DNA of 64,000 nt, taken from the NCBI GenBank assembly GCA_964515335.1, contig CAZETS010000007.1:37807-101806 (forward strand), written 5' to 3'. This DNA is from TMED88 sp964515335 (GTDB lineage Bacteria > Myxococcota_A > UBA9160 > UBA4427). The notes under the pieces were generated by a model that was not told where the DNA came from, did not search any database, and saw nothing but the letters and a program-made list of their open reading frames with translations. Within the stretch, counting starts at the first letter, position 1, and every line of letters begins with the position of its first letter. Shown here piece after piece: positions 36,776 to 46,403 of the stretch. The translations under genes and the position numbers were made by a program.

Positions 36776-38197
36776 ATGAGCCAGATCCGCACACGATTCG
36801 CACCGAGCCCCACGGGGTACCTGCACCTCGGCAGCGCACGCACCGCCCTCTACAACTGGGCGTATGCCCGCCGGACCGGCGGCGTCTTCGTGCTGCGCGT
36901 CGAGGACACCGATCGCGACCGCTCCACAGCGGCCTCCGAGCAGGCGGTGCTCGAGGGGATGCGCTGGCTCGGGCTCGATTGGGACGAGGGGCCGTACCGG
37001 CAGAGCGAGTCCAGCGAGCGCTACCGCGCAGTGATCGACTCGCTGCTCGAGCGCGGCCGGGCCTACCGCTGCGTGTGTACTCGCGATTCGCTCGAGGAGC
37101 GCAAGGCGCGCGACGTCGCGGCCGGCGGCAAGGGGGTCTACGACGGCCGCTGCCGCGACCTCGACCTCGGCCCCGACTGCGGCGAGCACACGGTCCGGAT
37201 CCGGCTGCCCGAAGAGGGCATGCTCGGCTTCGAGGACCTCGTCTTCGGCCCGAGCGGGCAGGACGCCTCGCAGGTCGGCGACGCCATCATCCAGCGCAGC
37301 GACGGCACGCCGCTCTACAATCTCGCGGTCGTCGTCGACGATCTCGACATGCGCATCACCCACGTGATCCGCGGCGCCGACCACCACCCGAACACGCCAC
37401 TACAGGTGGGCATCTACCGCGCTCTCGGCGCCGAGCCGCCCGTGTTCGCCCACGTGCCGCTGATCGTCGGCGAGTCGGGCAAGAAGCTCTCGAAGCGGCG
37501 CGACAACGTCTCGATCCAGCAGTTTCGCGACGCTGGGCACCTGCGCGAGGCGCTCGTCAACTGGATCGTGCGCCTCGGCTGGTCACACGGCGACGACGAG
37601 ATCTTCTCCCTCGACGACATCGCGAAGCTCTTCGACCTCGAGCACGTCGGCCGCTCGGCGGCACGGGCCGAGACCGCCAAGCTCGAGTGGCTGGGGCAGC
37701 ACTACCTGAAGGCGCTCGACGCCGACGACCTCTTCGAGCGCGTCCGCCCGCACCTCGAGCGCGTGGCCGACGGCCCCGTCGAGGACGGGCCCGGCCTGCG
37801 GCGGCTGCTCGACCTGCTGCGCGAGCGCAGCCATACCCTGGTCGAGATGGCCGAGCAGGCGCGCTGGCTGGTGCGCGACGAGCTCGAGTACGACGAGAAG
37901 GCCGTCCACAAGCACCTGCGCCCGGCGGCCGTCCCGTTGCTCGCCGCGCTGCGCGCGGCCCTCGCCGACGCCGACCCGTGGAACGAGCCCGCGCTCGAGA
38001 AGGTGTTCGAGGCGGTCGCCGCCGAGCAGGGCAACGTCAAGATCGGCAAGCTCGCGCAGCCGGCTCGCGTGGCGGTGACCGGGCGCGCCGTCTCGCCTGG
38101 CATCTACGAGACCCTCGAAGCGGTCGGCCGGGACCGCTGCCTCGCCCGCCTCGACGCGGCGATCGCCATCGGCGAGGCCCGAGCGGAGGCGAGCTGA
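36776..38197 (+). CDS. gltX: Glutamyl-tRNA synthetase
   Basis: GluRS charges tRNA-Glu (and, in bacteria lacking GlnRS, also tRNA-Gln). The 473-residue class I enzyme begins TRFAPSPTGYLHLGSARTAL, containing the HIGH-type motif, and has the KMSKS equivalent GKKLSKRRD, followed by the all-helical anticodon-binding domain. The ATG at 36776 starts exactly at the conserved N-terminus. It is divergent from DUF177 and is followed after 119 bp by tRNA-Gln. Whether this enzyme is discriminating was not determined. Confidence 0.96.
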   Translation: MSQIRTRFAPSPTGYLHLGSARTALYNWAYARRTGGVFVLRVEDTDRDRSTAASEQAVLEGMRWLGLDWDEGPYRQSESSERYRAVIDSLLERGRAYRCVCTRDSLEERKARDVAAGGKGVYDGRCRDLDLGPDCGEHTVRIRLPEEGMLGFEDLVFGPSGQDASQVGDAIIQRSDGTPLYNLAVVVDDLDMRITHVIRGADHHPNTPLQVGIYRALGAEPPVFAHVPLIVGESGKKLSKRRDNVSIQQFRDAGHLREALVNWIVRLGWSHGDDEIFSLDDIAKLFDLEHVGRSAARAETAKLEWLGQHYLKALDADDLFERVRPHLERVADGPVEDGPGLRRLLDLLRERSHTLVEMAEQARWLVRDELEYDEKAVHKHLRPAAVPLLAALRAALADADPWNEPALEKVFEAVAAEQGNVKIGKLAQPARVAVTGRAVSPGIYETLEAVGRDRCLARLDAAIAIGEARAEAS

Positions 38198-38316
38198 GCG
38201 GCCGGCGGCCTCGCGCGGCCAGGCGATTGAGCCCGGCGCGCCTTCGCACTAATCTCCCCGCCGCCGCGGCCGATGTGAGTGGAAGACGCTCGCGTCACAC
38301 ACCGCGCGCCGGCTGT

Positions 38317-38390
38317 TCCCCGGTCGTCTAACGGCAGGACAGCGGACTCTGAATCCGCGAATCTTGGTTCGAATCCAAGCTGGGGAACCA
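38317..38390 (+). tRNA. tRNA-Gln (CTG anticodon)
   Basis: 74 nt with the 3' CCA encoded. Acceptor TCCCCGG pairs with CTGGGGA (one G-T); anticodon stem GCGGA/TCCGC encloses the loop CTCTGAA with anticodon CTG at 38349-38351; T-arm CTTGG-TTCGAAT-CCAAG. It reads CAG. Confidence 0.95.
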
Positions 38391-38419
38391 GCCGGCGTTC
38401 GTCGATCCGGCCCGCCGGC
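38391..38419. terminator. Possible hairpin between tRNA-Gln and pilD
   Basis: GCCGGCG (38391-38397) can pair with CGCCGGC (38413-38419) across a 15-base loop, in the short gap between the convergent tRNA-Gln and pilD. There is no T-tract, so termination is a guess from position. Confidence 0.3.
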
Positions 38420-38421
38420 GC

Positions 38422-39312
<891 letters not shown>

Positions 39313-39344
39313 GGGCCTGCCCCTCGTCCTTCGCCCGCGACCGG

Positions 39345-40121
39345 CTACTTGAGATCGCGCCGGCGGAAGATCGCCGACGCGGCGATCAGCAGCGCTGCCG
39401 TGTAGCCGACGGCGTAGAGCATAGGCAACCACACCTCCTCCGGTGCGATCGGCAGGCCGTGCACGGCCTGGATGCTCACGTTGAAGCCCTCGAGATCGGG
39501 AAGCAACCGGTAGAGCCACGTCGCCACGGACATGAACGTCTCGTTCTGGGACTGCATGCCCAGCGCGTAGAGGTCGCGGGAGAGGTGCCCCGCCGCCCAG
39601 ATGCCCAGCGTGAACAGCGCCGAGAGCATCGGCGTGGTGAAGGCCGAGAAGAACGTGGCGATCGCCACCACCAGGACCAGCTCCATGCCGAACAGGAAGA
39701 GCGCCGTGGCGTGCCCGGCCGAGAGGGGCGCGCCCGAGCTCAGCGACACGACCGCGAAGGCGACGCTCATGCAGGCGACCTGCAGCCACACGGTCAGCAG
39801 CAGCCCGAGATACTTCCCCAGCAGGAACTCGGCGCGTGACAGCGGCTTGGAGAGGAGGGTGTAGATGGTGCGGCGCTCGACCTCGCCGTAGATCAGGCCG
39901 ATACCGACGAAGACAGCGATGCCCAGTCCGAACAGACGGATCGCGGCCAGCCCGACGTCCTGGATGATCCGCTCGCCCTCGACGTAGGACAGGCTCGCGA
40001 TCACCACGGCCGCGGCGATCACCACCACCGCGAAGAAGAGCAGCGCGTAGAGGAGCTTGTTGCGCACGGACTCGCGCACGGTATTGGTGGCGATCGGCCA
40101 GACGTGCTGCAGGCGGATCAT
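39345..40121 (-). CDS. pilI: ABC transporter permease, PilI-like
   Basis: 258-residue ABC-2/NosY-type permease with about six membrane helices (e.g. LLYALLFFAVVVIAAAVVIA, LFGLGIAVFVGIGLIYGEVE) and the ERRTIYTLLSKPLSR motif common to NosY-like permeases. The ATG overlaps the upstream ATPase stop (ATGA). Position between an ABC ATPase and pilD, with pilA upstream, matches Myxococcus xanthus pilI, part of an ABC system needed for pilus assembly. Name is by synteny and family. Confidence 0.82.
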   Translation of the reverse strand: MIRLQHVWPIATNTVRESVRNKLLYALLFFAVVVIAAAVVIASLSYVEGERIIQDVGLAAIRLFGLGIAVFVGIGLIYGEVERRTIYTLLSKPLSRAEFLLGKYLGLLLTVWLQVACMSVAFAVVSLSSGAPLSAGHATALFLFGMELVLVVAIATFFSAFTTPMLSALFTLGIWAAGHLSRDLYALGMQSQNETFMSVATWLYRLLPDLEGFNVSIQAVHGLPIAPEEVWLPMLYAVGYTAALLIAASAIFRRRDLK

Positions 40122-41289
40122 GACTGGCCCTCCTTCTCGAACGCTTCGCCGGGCTCGCTCTGCTCTGTCTCCAGCTCGCTCTGCTCTGTCTCCAGCTCGC
40201 TCTGCTCNNNNNNNNNNNNNNNNNNNNNNNNNNNNNNNNNNNNNNNNNNNNNNNNNNNNNNNNNNNNNNNNNNNNNNNNNNNNNNNNNNNNNNNNNNNNN
40301 NNNNNNNGCTCGCTCTGCTCTGTCTCCAGCTCGCTCTGCTCTGTCTCCAGCTCGCTCTGCTCGACCGCCTGCAGGAAGATGCGCTCGAGCGACACGCGGC
40401 TCGGGGTCACCGAGACGACCTCGGCGCCCGCCGCGAGTGCCACGTGCAGCAGCTCGCTCACCTGCTTCTCGCGCACGTGCAGCTCGATGTGATCGCCCAC
40501 GCCCTGCATGCGCCCTGCGAATTCGTCCTCGAAGCGCTCGCCGAGCTCGGGCGGCAGGTTCGAGAGCACCACGTCGCTGTGCAGGTCGTCACTGTGCAGG
40601 AAGTCCTCGATGCGGCCCTCGTAGCGGATCCTGCCCTTCACGATGATCGCGACGCGGTCGCAGATCATCTCGACGTCGGTCAGGATGTGGGTATTCATGA
40701 ATACCGTCTTGCCCTCGGATCTGAGGCGCAGAATGATGTCGCGGATCTCCTTGCGGCCGATCGGGTCGAGACCGCTCATCGGCTCGTCGAGGAAGACCAC
40801 CTCGGGGTCGTGCACCAGCGCCTGGGCGATGCCCACCCGCTGCAGCATGCCCTTCGAGTAGGTGCGAAGCCGCGCGTCGGCCGCGTCCTCGAGGCCCACC
40901 CACTCGAGCAGCTCGTCCACGCGTCGTGCGCGCCGCGACGACTCGAGGCCGGAGAGCCGCGCGTAGAAGTCGAGTATCTCGCGGCCGGTCAGGTAGGTGT
41001 AGAACCAGGGGTTCTCCGGCAGGAAGCCGATGTGCTCGCGGAACGCGCTCTCCGACACGTCGCAGCCCAGCACCCGGGCCTCGCCGCTGGTCGCCCGGAT
41101 CAGCCCCATCAGCAGCTTGAGGGTCGTCGTCTTGCCGGCGCCGTTCGGACCGATGAAGCCGAAGATCTCGCCGCGGCGCACCGAGAACGACAGGCCGTGG
41201 AGCACGCGCTTGCGCCGCACTCCGAAGCCCGGGCGGAAGTCCTTGACTATGTCGAGGACTTCGACGACGTCACTGGACTCAGTGGACAT
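40118..41289 (-). CDS. pilH: ABC transporter ATPase, PilH-like, interrupted by an assembly gap in a C-terminal repeat
   Basis: Residues 1-~240 are an ABC ATPase: Walker A GPNGAGKTTTLK, Q-loop IGFLPENPWFY, signature YSKGMLQRVGIAQAL, Walker B VVFLDEPMSGLDPIGR, switch NTHIL. A ~70-residue accessory domain follows, then a repeat of seven residues ELETEQS that runs into the 100-N gap and out again before the end PGEAFEKEGQS (stop at 40118-40120). The frame fails across 100 N but is restored if the true gap is 2 mod 3 in length, as a 21-bp repeat would give (8+21n bases). So the gene is probably intact. By order it corresponds to M. xanthus pilH. Confidence 0.85.
40153..40362. repeat. 21-bp tandem repeat in the pilH 3' end, with 100-N assembly gap (40208-40307)
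   Basis: Repeats of gctcgctctgctctgtctcca (minus strand: E-Q-S-E-L-E-T) occupy 40153-40207 and 40308-40362, on both sides of a run of exactly 100 N. The gap size is a placeholder; the copy number is unknown. Confidence 0.95.
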
Positions 41290-42283
41290 CAGACTCCCCC
41301 TCCTGCCGGGTGGATGACACGGCCGCGTCGGCCCGGTCGCCGCCGCGAGCCCGCCGCTCGCGCTCGGCCGCCCAGCGTTCTGCCTTGGCGCGCTCCCAGT
41401 TCGCGTAGTGGAGCTGGTAGCGGTGGCCGTAGTAGGTCGAGATGATCTCGTCGGACTCGAAGTCGAGCTTCCACACGCTGTCGCGCGTGAGGCCCGGCGG
41501 CAGCGACTCGGGCTCGGGGCTCGGAAAGCCCGAGAGAATCGGGTTCGGGCCCGAGGCCAGCTCGTCGACCGCCATGATGTCGCGCCCGTGCAGCGTGTTG
41601 AACGCGTCCCGCGCGCGATCGAGGAAGCGCGCCTTCTTCTCGATCTCGATCTCGTCGAGCCCTGCCAGGTAGCCCTCGCGCGCCACCGGATCGGCGGCGC
41701 TCTGCACCAGCTCCCGCAGGAACGTCTCGGCGACGTCGATGTCCGCCGTCTCCGAGCGCAGCCGCGCGACCAGGCGCGGCAGGTACGGCGGCGAGCCCTC
41801 GAGTCGACTCGCCTCGTGGAGCTGCTCGGCCGCCCTCTCGTACTCCATCAAGTAGTAGAAGAGGTTGAATCCGAGATAGAAGCGGTTGCGCCACTCGTCG
41901 GGATGGTGGGCAATGCCGCGCTCGAGCAGCCGGTTGGCGTCGCGCACGTTCTCTTCGCTCTCGGTCAGCCAGACCGCCGCAAAGCGGTACGGGTGGTCGA
42001 CCCAGGGGTCGAGGGTGGTGACCACGTCGATCAGCTTGCCGAGGTGCGTGCCGAGTTCGGCGTCGATCACCTGCTCGCCGCCAATCGCCTGGACGGCCAC
42101 GAGCCAGTAGTAGTCGGCCACCACCGCGTCGAAGCCGAGCGTGATCCGTTCGACCAGGCCCGGGTCGGGCACGAACGCCTCGCCCCGGTCCGCGCGCGTC
42201 GTGGGCGGGATCCGGCTGTGGATGAAGCCGGTCCCCGCTACCGCTGCCACGAAGGCGACGACTGCCGCGATCCGCCCCGCCAC
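41279..42283 (-). CDS. pilG: Membrane-anchored TPR-like protein, PilG-like by position
   Basis: 334 residues: an N-terminal membrane helix (IAAVVAFVAAVAGTGFIHS), then helical repeats that read as TPRs (e.g. HPYRFAAVWLTESEENVRDA, RNRFYLGFNLFYYLMEYERA), ending in an Arg-rich helix. GTG start with a GGAGGAGG site. It overlaps the pilH start by 11 bp and follows pilA by 91 bp. In M. xanthus the gene between pilA and the ABC genes pilHI is pilG, required for pilus formation, and the same place and coupling here support that call. The periplasmic TPR fold is my reading of the sequence. Confidence 0.72.
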   Translation of the reverse strand: MAGRIAAVVAFVAAVAGTGFIHSRIPPTTRADRGEAFVPDPGLVERITLGFDAVVADYYWLVAVQAIGGEQVIDAELGTHLGKLIDVVTTLDPWVDHPYRFAAVWLTESEENVRDANRLLERGIAHHPDEWRNRFYLGFNLFYYLMEYERAAEQLHEASRLEGSPPYLPRLVARLRSETADIDVAETFLRELVQSAADPVAREGYLAGLDEIEIEKKARFLDRARDAFNTLHGRDIMAVDELASGPNPILSGFPSPEPESLPPGLTRDSVWKLDFESDEIISTYYGHRYQLHYANWERAKAERWAAERERRARGGDRADAAVSSTRQEGESDVH

Positions 42284-42374
42284 GAACCTCCTCCCGATTC
42301 GCCGTCCGAGCCGTCGGGCCCCGCAGCGTGCATTCCTCGGCTGCTTGCTGGCCCGCGGAGGGTGTGGGCTCCGC

Positions 42375-42944
42375 TCAGAACCGGTCCGAAGACGGGTGAT
42401 GGACGACCGCGTCCCACTGGATCTCGCCGCTCACCGGATCGGCCGGCGGACCGTGGCCGCTGACGCCGACCCCGCACCACCCCCCCGCCGGATCGGGATG
42501 GAAGTAGACGAACTCGCTCATGAAGCCGTCGTCGTCGAGATTGCCGTAGGCGGTCGCCGTGAAACACGTCGAGCACGAGCAGCCGGCGAAGCCGGAGACC
42601 ACGGTGTCGTAGTCGAAGAAGACGTCGCCGTCCGGCGCCCAGCCGACGGCTGAGAACGCCGTCGTCAACGCACTGACGCTGCGCTTGGTGGTGCCGGGCA
42701 GTGTGCTCGTCGTCGCGCCCGGCTCGGGTGCGGCGGCCACGAAGTTGTTGAACTCCGCGAAGTAGCTCTTCTGCGTCTTGGCGAGGGCCGCGAGGTTTCC
42801 GTAGGCCTCTGCGCGCTTCGAACCGAGCTGGTAGTTGCGGAACGACGGAATCGCCACACTCGCCAGCACCCCGACGAGCGCGACGACGATCATCAGCTCG
42901 ATCAAGGTGAAGCCGGCCCGGCTCCGGCGGATTGCCGCTCTCAT
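42375..42944 (-). CDS. pilA: Type IV major pilin precursor
   Basis: 189 residues with the class IVa prepilin start: a short basic leader, cleavage Gly before FTLIELMIVVALVGVLA, and Glu5 present. The globular part has the cysteine-rich GFAGCSCSTC and a later WCGVG, so at least two disulfides are possible near the C-terminus. ATG at 42944 has GGAGG upstream. It is transcribed away from tRNA-Glu and is first in the pilAGHID run. In myxobacteria pilA is sigma-54/PilR controlled; I did not find a clear -24/-12 site here. Confidence 0.93.
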   Translation of the reverse strand: MRAAIRRSRAGFTLIELMIVVALVGVLASVAIPSFRNYQLGSKRAEAYGNLAALAKTQKSYFAEFNNFVAAAPEPGATTSTLPGTTKRSVSALTTAFSAVGWAPDGDVFFDYDTVVSGFAGCSCSTCFTATAYGNLDDDGFMSEFVYFHPDPAGGWCGVGVSGHGPPADPVSGEIQWDAVVHHPSSDRF

Positions 42945-42980
42945 AGATTCTTCCTCCGTACTGGAGACGGATCGGGTCCT

Positions 42981-43012
42981 GGGACGTCCGGCCGCTCGGG
43001 GCGGCCAGTCCC
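42981..43012 (-). promoter_or_regulatory. Stable hairpin in the pilA leader
   Basis: GGGAC pairs with GTCCC on the outside (42981-42985 / 43008-43012) and GGCCGC with GCGGCC inside (42990-42995 / 43001-43006), leaving a five-base loop. It lies about 37 bp upstream of the pilA ATG. It may act in the mRNA leader or as an attenuator; no T-tract. The rest of the 379-bp gap to tRNA-Glu holds no gene I can support. Confidence 0.5.
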
Positions 43013-43323
43013 ACGAGTCACGGCTGGCCGATGCCGTCCGCGAGTCCATCGACGCCCATGCCAGCCACGACGAGTCGAGCTTCCGTTATCGGCAAGAAGC
43101 CCGGCTGGGCTTGAGTCGGCCCAGCGGATTTCGCGCCGTCACGCGGGCCGGTTGCCCCAGGGAACGCGCCGGCAATCGAGCACGGCCGCCGCGACGCTCG
43201 TGGCGGAGTGACCGACTCGGGCGATCGGGCGAGCTCGGCACGATTCCGCTCTGGTTGGATCCGGGCCGCCGCAGCTCTGGTTGACAGGCCCTGGGGCAGC
43301 TGGCAGAGTCCCGGCCCTCGCGT

Positions 43324-43399
43324 GCTCCCATCGTCTAGAGGCCTAGGACGCGGCCCTCTCAAGGCTGAAACACGGGTTCGAGTCCCGTTGGGAGCACCA
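43324..43399 (+). tRNA. tRNA-Glu (CTC anticodon)
   Basis: 76 nt with CCA encoded. Acceptor GCTCCCA/TGGGAGC; anticodon stem CGGCC/GGCTG (one G-T) with loop CTCTCAA, anticodon CTC; T-arm ACGGG-TTCGAGT-CCCGT. It reads GAG. Confidence 0.95.
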
Positions 43400-43446
43400 C
43401 CCCACGCGTCGGCTGCGCGTCCCCCGGTCAGTAGGAGCAGCTACCG

Positions 43447-44046
43447 ATGGCCGGCATGGCGTTCGCCTTCCTCGACTGCGAGTTCGGCGGCCTCGACCCC
43501 GAGCTGCACGACATCACCGAGGTCGGTGTGATCGTCACCGACTACCGGTTGGTCGAACTCGCCGAGGCCCAGTGGCGGGTGGCCGCGCGCCCCGAGCGCA
43601 TCAGCGCCGAGGCCGCCGAGATGTTCGGCTACGACGAGAAGCTCTGGTCGACGGCACCGCACGTTCGGCAGGTGCTCACCGAGGTTGGCGAGATGCTGCC
43701 GGCCGACACCAAGGTGGTTCCGGCCGGCCAGAACGTGCGGATGGACGTGATCTTCCTCGAGCGGGCCTACAAGAACTGCGGCATCCCCTACCCGTTCGAC
43801 TACCACGTGATCGACCTGGCGACGCTCTTCTACTCGTGGACCCTCGTCGCCGGCGAGACCGCCGCGGCGCTGTCGCTGCGTCAAGCGGCCACCCAGGCGG
43901 GCCTGCTCGAAGGGGGCGCCGTCGCCCACCGGGCACTCGAGGACGCTCGCCTCACCCTCGAGTGCTTCCGTCACTACATCGGCCGACTCGCGCCGCGCGC
44001 GCCCGCCGAGGCAGTGCCCGACGGGTCGTCCAGCGAGTCCGACTGA
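43447..44046 (+). CDS. DEDDh-type 3'-5' exonuclease domain protein
   Basis: 199 residues of the DnaQ/RNase T exonuclease superfamily. Motif Exo I is FAFLDCEFGGLDPE (Asp10, Glu12), Exo II lies in AGQNVRMDVIFLERAYK, and Exo III is AHRALEDARLTLECF with the catalytic His and Asp five apart, so the nuclease set is complete. It starts 47 bp after tRNA-Glu. There is no polymerase or helicase domain and no neighbour suggesting a partner, so the substrate (RNA trimming or DNA) is open. Its 3' end overlaps the convergent kinase-like gene by 73 bp. Confidence 0.85.
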   Translation: MAGMAFAFLDCEFGGLDPELHDITEVGVIVTDYRLVELAEAQWRVAARPERISAEAAEMFGYDEKLWSTAPHVRQVLTEVGEMLPADTKVVPAGQNVRMDVIFLERAYKNCGIPYPFDYHVIDLATLFYSWTLVAGETAAALSLRQAATQAGLLEGGAVAHRALEDARLTLECFRHYIGRLAPRAPAEAVPDGSSSESD

Positions 44047-44621
44047 AGGGGCTCGATGCGCGACCGCCACTTCTCGACGGCGCGGCGATCGAAGCGGGCG
44101 AGCAGCCCCACGAGCCAGCGGGCGATCCGGCCCCGCCGCGGCGCACACAGCGCCGACGCGAAGTCGAGCACCACGGGGTGGCCATCGGCGCCGCCGAGGA
44201 CATTGCTGCGGTGGCGCAGATCGAGGTGCACCACGCCGCGCGCGTGGATGGCGCGTACGCCGTCGTCGAGCTCGGCCATGAAGCGCTCGGGGAGTCGTCC
44301 GCGCAGAGAGCGCGAGAGCAGCTCGCCGGGACGGTACTCGAGCGCGAACGCGTAGGCGTCCACGCGACCGATCAGGCGAGGCACCACCGTCACGCCCTCG
44401 AGCCGCCGGTAGGCGCGCACCTCCCGGGCACAGAGCCAGCGGCCGATCGTCCAGGCCAGCAGCCGCCCCCGCCCGCGGAAATCCTTCACCACCAGCGGCC
44501 CGGCGTCAGTCTCGAGCAGCAACACGTCCGCCTGGAAGCGGGCCCCGCGGCTCAGCACCCGATGCGGCCGTAACGCCAGCTCGGCCCGGCTCGGCGCCGC
44601 ACCCTCACGCGATGGCTGCAC
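43974..44621 (-). CDS. Small RIO/LPS-kinase-like protein
   Basis: 215 residues with a minimal protein-kinase-like fold: ATP-anchoring Lys in GPLVVKDFRGRG, catalytic loop VVHLDLRHRSNVLGG (Asp, Asn) and metal-binding VVLDFASAL. The HxDLRxxN pattern is closest to RIO- and WaaP-type kinases. Substrate unknown; proximity to an ICMT-like methyltransferase suggests a lipid or envelope link. GTG start at 44621 overlaps the upstream methyltransferase gene by 17 bp. Its last 24 codons overlap the convergent exonuclease gene on the other strand. Confidence 0.75.
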   Translation of the reverse strand: MQPSREGAAPSRAELALRPHRVLSRGARFQADVLLLETDAGPLVVKDFRGRGRLLAWTIGRWLCAREVRAYRRLEGVTVVPRLIGRVDAYAFALEYRPGELLSRSLRGRLPERFMAELDDGVRAIHARGVVHLDLRHRSNVLGGADGHPVVLDFASALCAPRRGRIARWLVGLLARFDRRAVEKWRSRIEPLQSDSLDDPSGTASAGARGASRPM

Positions 44622-45189
44622 GACCGCACACCAGCGCCACCCCGAACGCGACCGCGATCACCGCGCCGAGCTCGTTGTTGGCGTCGAAGCGCTCGAGCCG
44701 CCAGCTGCCACCGGCAGCGGGCCCGTCCGCGTACGTGTCGTCCGGCCGCCAGGCACGCAGGCGGGGCCACAACGCGGGCACCTCCGCGCGGTAGCGCGCA
44801 TAGACGCTTCCGTGTCGATCGAGCAGCCGCGCGGATTCGTTGCGCTCCTTGCGCGGCAGGTAGCCGAGCACGTACCACCCGAGCAGGCAGACGGCGCCGA
44901 TCAACCCCGGCCAGCTCCCTAGCATCGCCGCCATGCCGAGCCCGATCGCCAGGGTGCCCAGGTAGAGCGGGTGGCGCAGGTGCGCGTAGGGCCCGGTGCA
45001 GGTGAAGCGCTCGGTCTTGACCAGATGGCCCACCGCCCAGGTGCGAACCAGCACGCCGGCGATCACGAGCGGGGCGCCAATCGCGATGCTCAGCGGCGCC
45101 GGCTCGCTCCAGACCAGCAGCGCGATGCCCAGCGCGGCCGCGGGCGCGAAGCGCAGATCGAGGTTCTTCAGGCGGAACGGGTTTCGCAC
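44605..45189 (-). CDS. Isoprenylcysteine carboxyl methyltransferase-family membrane protein
   Basis: 194 residues, four or so membrane helices. The family signature GPYAHLRHPLYLGTL is clear, and a C-terminal ESARLLDRHGSVYARYRAEVP resembles the SAM-binding end seen in ICMT/PEMT-type enzymes. In bacteria such proteins methylate lipids or quinone-like substrates; prenylcysteine is unlikely. GTG start at 45189. It is coupled to the small kinase gene (17-bp overlap). Exact substrate unknown. Confidence 0.8.
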   Translation of the reverse strand: MRNPFRLKNLDLRFAPAAALGIALLVWSEPAPLSIAIGAPLVIAGVLVRTWAVGHLVKTERFTCTGPYAHLRHPLYLGTLAIGLGMAAMLGSWPGLIGAVCLLGWYVLGYLPRKERNESARLLDRHGSVYARYRAEVPALWPRLRAWRPDDTYADGPAAGGSWRLERFDANNELGAVIAVAFGVALVCGRAAIA

Positions 45190-45267
45190 GGCGCGAAACG
45201 TATCAGTCGGACGGCGCCGGGCAACGAAGCGGCGCGCCTGAGCGGACCGGGTTGCGCGCGGTTGGAC

Positions 45268-45573
45268 TCAGTCGTCGCCGTCCGCACCGCCGTGCCCGTA
45301 TTGGGACCGCACCATGCGCCAGAGCTTCCGGCGCAGGCGCTGCTCGAAGATCGGATCGGCCTGCACGTCGAGCAGATCGCCGGCCAGGAACTCGCGCAGC
45401 TCGGCCGGGTCGAAGTCGAGGTCGGCCTCGTCGAGACCCGGCAGCGTCTCGGAGTCAGCTTCCGCCGCGAACCCGCCACCCTCGCCCCCCTGGGACGACG
45501 ACACCGGCGAGTTCGACCTGGTCGCGCTGCGCTGCATGCTCCCTCCTGCACCCGATGACTTACCGCTTCTCAT
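45268..45573 (-). CDS. Small acidic protein downstream of an ECF sigma factor
   Basis: 101 residues. A low-complexity Ser/Gly-rich first half leads to an acidic segment (LDEADLDFDPAELREFLAGD) and a basic C-terminal helix (FEQRLRRKLWRMVRSQYG). There is no membrane helix and no zinc-finger anti-sigma motif. GGGGGGAGG lies just before the ATG at 45573. It sits 242 bp downstream of the ECF sigma gene on the same strand, so it may be a cytoplasmic partner, but a hairpin (45740-45775) lies between them. I do not recognise the family. Confidence 0.65.
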   Translation of the reverse strand: MRSGKSSGAGGSMQRSATRSNSPVSSSQGGEGGGFAAEADSETLPGLDEADLDFDPAELREFLAGDLLDVQADPIFEQRLRRKLWRMVRSQYGHGGADGDD

Positions 45574-45739
45574 GTGGGCCTCCCCCCTGATGCCCGAAAC
45601 CATCACGCCTGGCCGCCGGCTCGTCGTGCCATGAGCAACCGTACAGCGGGTTGTGGCTGCCACCCATGCCTTGTGGCACAAAAACTCGACCTGGACACTC
45701 GATCCCGACACTCGATCCCGAAGCACGATCCCAACACGA

Positions 45740-45775
45740 GAGAGCCCGGGCTCCCCTGCGGGAATCCGGGCTCTC
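45740..45775 (-). terminator. Strong hairpin after the ECF sigma gene
   Basis: A perfect 10-bp stem, gagagcccgg (45740-45749) with ccgggctctc (45766-45775), 40 bp past the sigma gene stop. No long T-tract follows on the minus strand, so it may terminate, attenuate or stabilise the mRNA end. Just beyond it are two copies of gacactcgatccc. Confidence 0.5.
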
Positions 45776-45815
45776 GGGTCGGGCGCTTTGCTCAGAATGC
45801 GGCGGCGGAGCTCCG

Positions 45816-46403
45816 CTAGGAGCGCAGCATTGCATCGAGGCCGGGCGTGCTGTCGGTGATCGACTTGCGCATCCGGTAGAGGTTGGCCTTGATGGCGTCC
45901 TCCGACTTGCCCAGCGCCTGGGCGATCGCGCGGATCGGCTGCTGGCGCAAGTGCTTCAGGTGGAAGATCCGGCGCTGCAGGGGCGTCAGATCGTTGTCGA
46001 TGATGTCCTCGCAGCGGCCCAGGATGCGCCGGGCCTCGATGGTCTCCTCGGTGGGAGCCTCGCGGCCTGCCACGTCGAGGACGCCACCGGACTCGAGGGG
46101 CTCGAGGTGGGGCCGCGGCTTGCGGAAGCGGCGGTTCACCTTGTTGCGGGTGATCCCGAAGATCCAGACCAGCAGCGCCGACTGCCCCTGGTAGGAGGGC
46201 AAGGCGCTCAGGAGCGTCATGAAGACCTCCTGGGTGACGTCCTCGGCCTCGCCGGGGTCGCGCAGCCGCTTCAGGGCGAACCTGAAGACCCGCGGAAAGT
46301 AGGCGTCGTAGAGCAGGTCGAAGTGTTGCTTGCTGCCCGACAGGATCTGCTCGACGAGTTCTGCATCGGAAGACCAGGGCTTGTCGTTGGCTCGTGCTCG
46401 CAC
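45816..46403 (-). CDS. ECF-type RNA polymerase sigma factor
   Basis: 195 residues with region 2 (FDLLYDAYFPRVFRFALKRL, AEDVTQEVFMTLLSALPSYQ) and region 4 (ALGKSEDAIKANLYRMRKSI), separated by a short linker: a group 4 (ECF) sigma factor. I chose the GTG at 46403 because GAGGAG lies five bases upstream; a longer frame to 46508 adds only Arg/Pro/Ala-rich residues. The Shine-Dalgarno is half buried in a hairpin (see 46411-46440). No classical anti-sigma gene is adjacent. Confidence 0.9.
   Translation of the reverse strand: MRARANDKPWSSDAELVEQILSGSKQHFDLLYDAYFPRVFRFALKRLRDPGEAEDVTQEVFMTLLSALPSYQGQSALLVWIFGITRNKVNRRFRKPRPHLEPLESGGVLDVAGREAPTEETIEARRILGRCEDIIDNDLTPLQRRIFHLKHLRQQPIRAIAQALGKSEDAIKANLYRMRKSITDSTPGLDAMLRS

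Noticed and set aside
42945..43323. Sigma-54 promoter for pilA
   Set aside because: No GG-N10-GC pair in a TGGCAC...TTGCA context on the minus strand; only a GC-rich hairpin.
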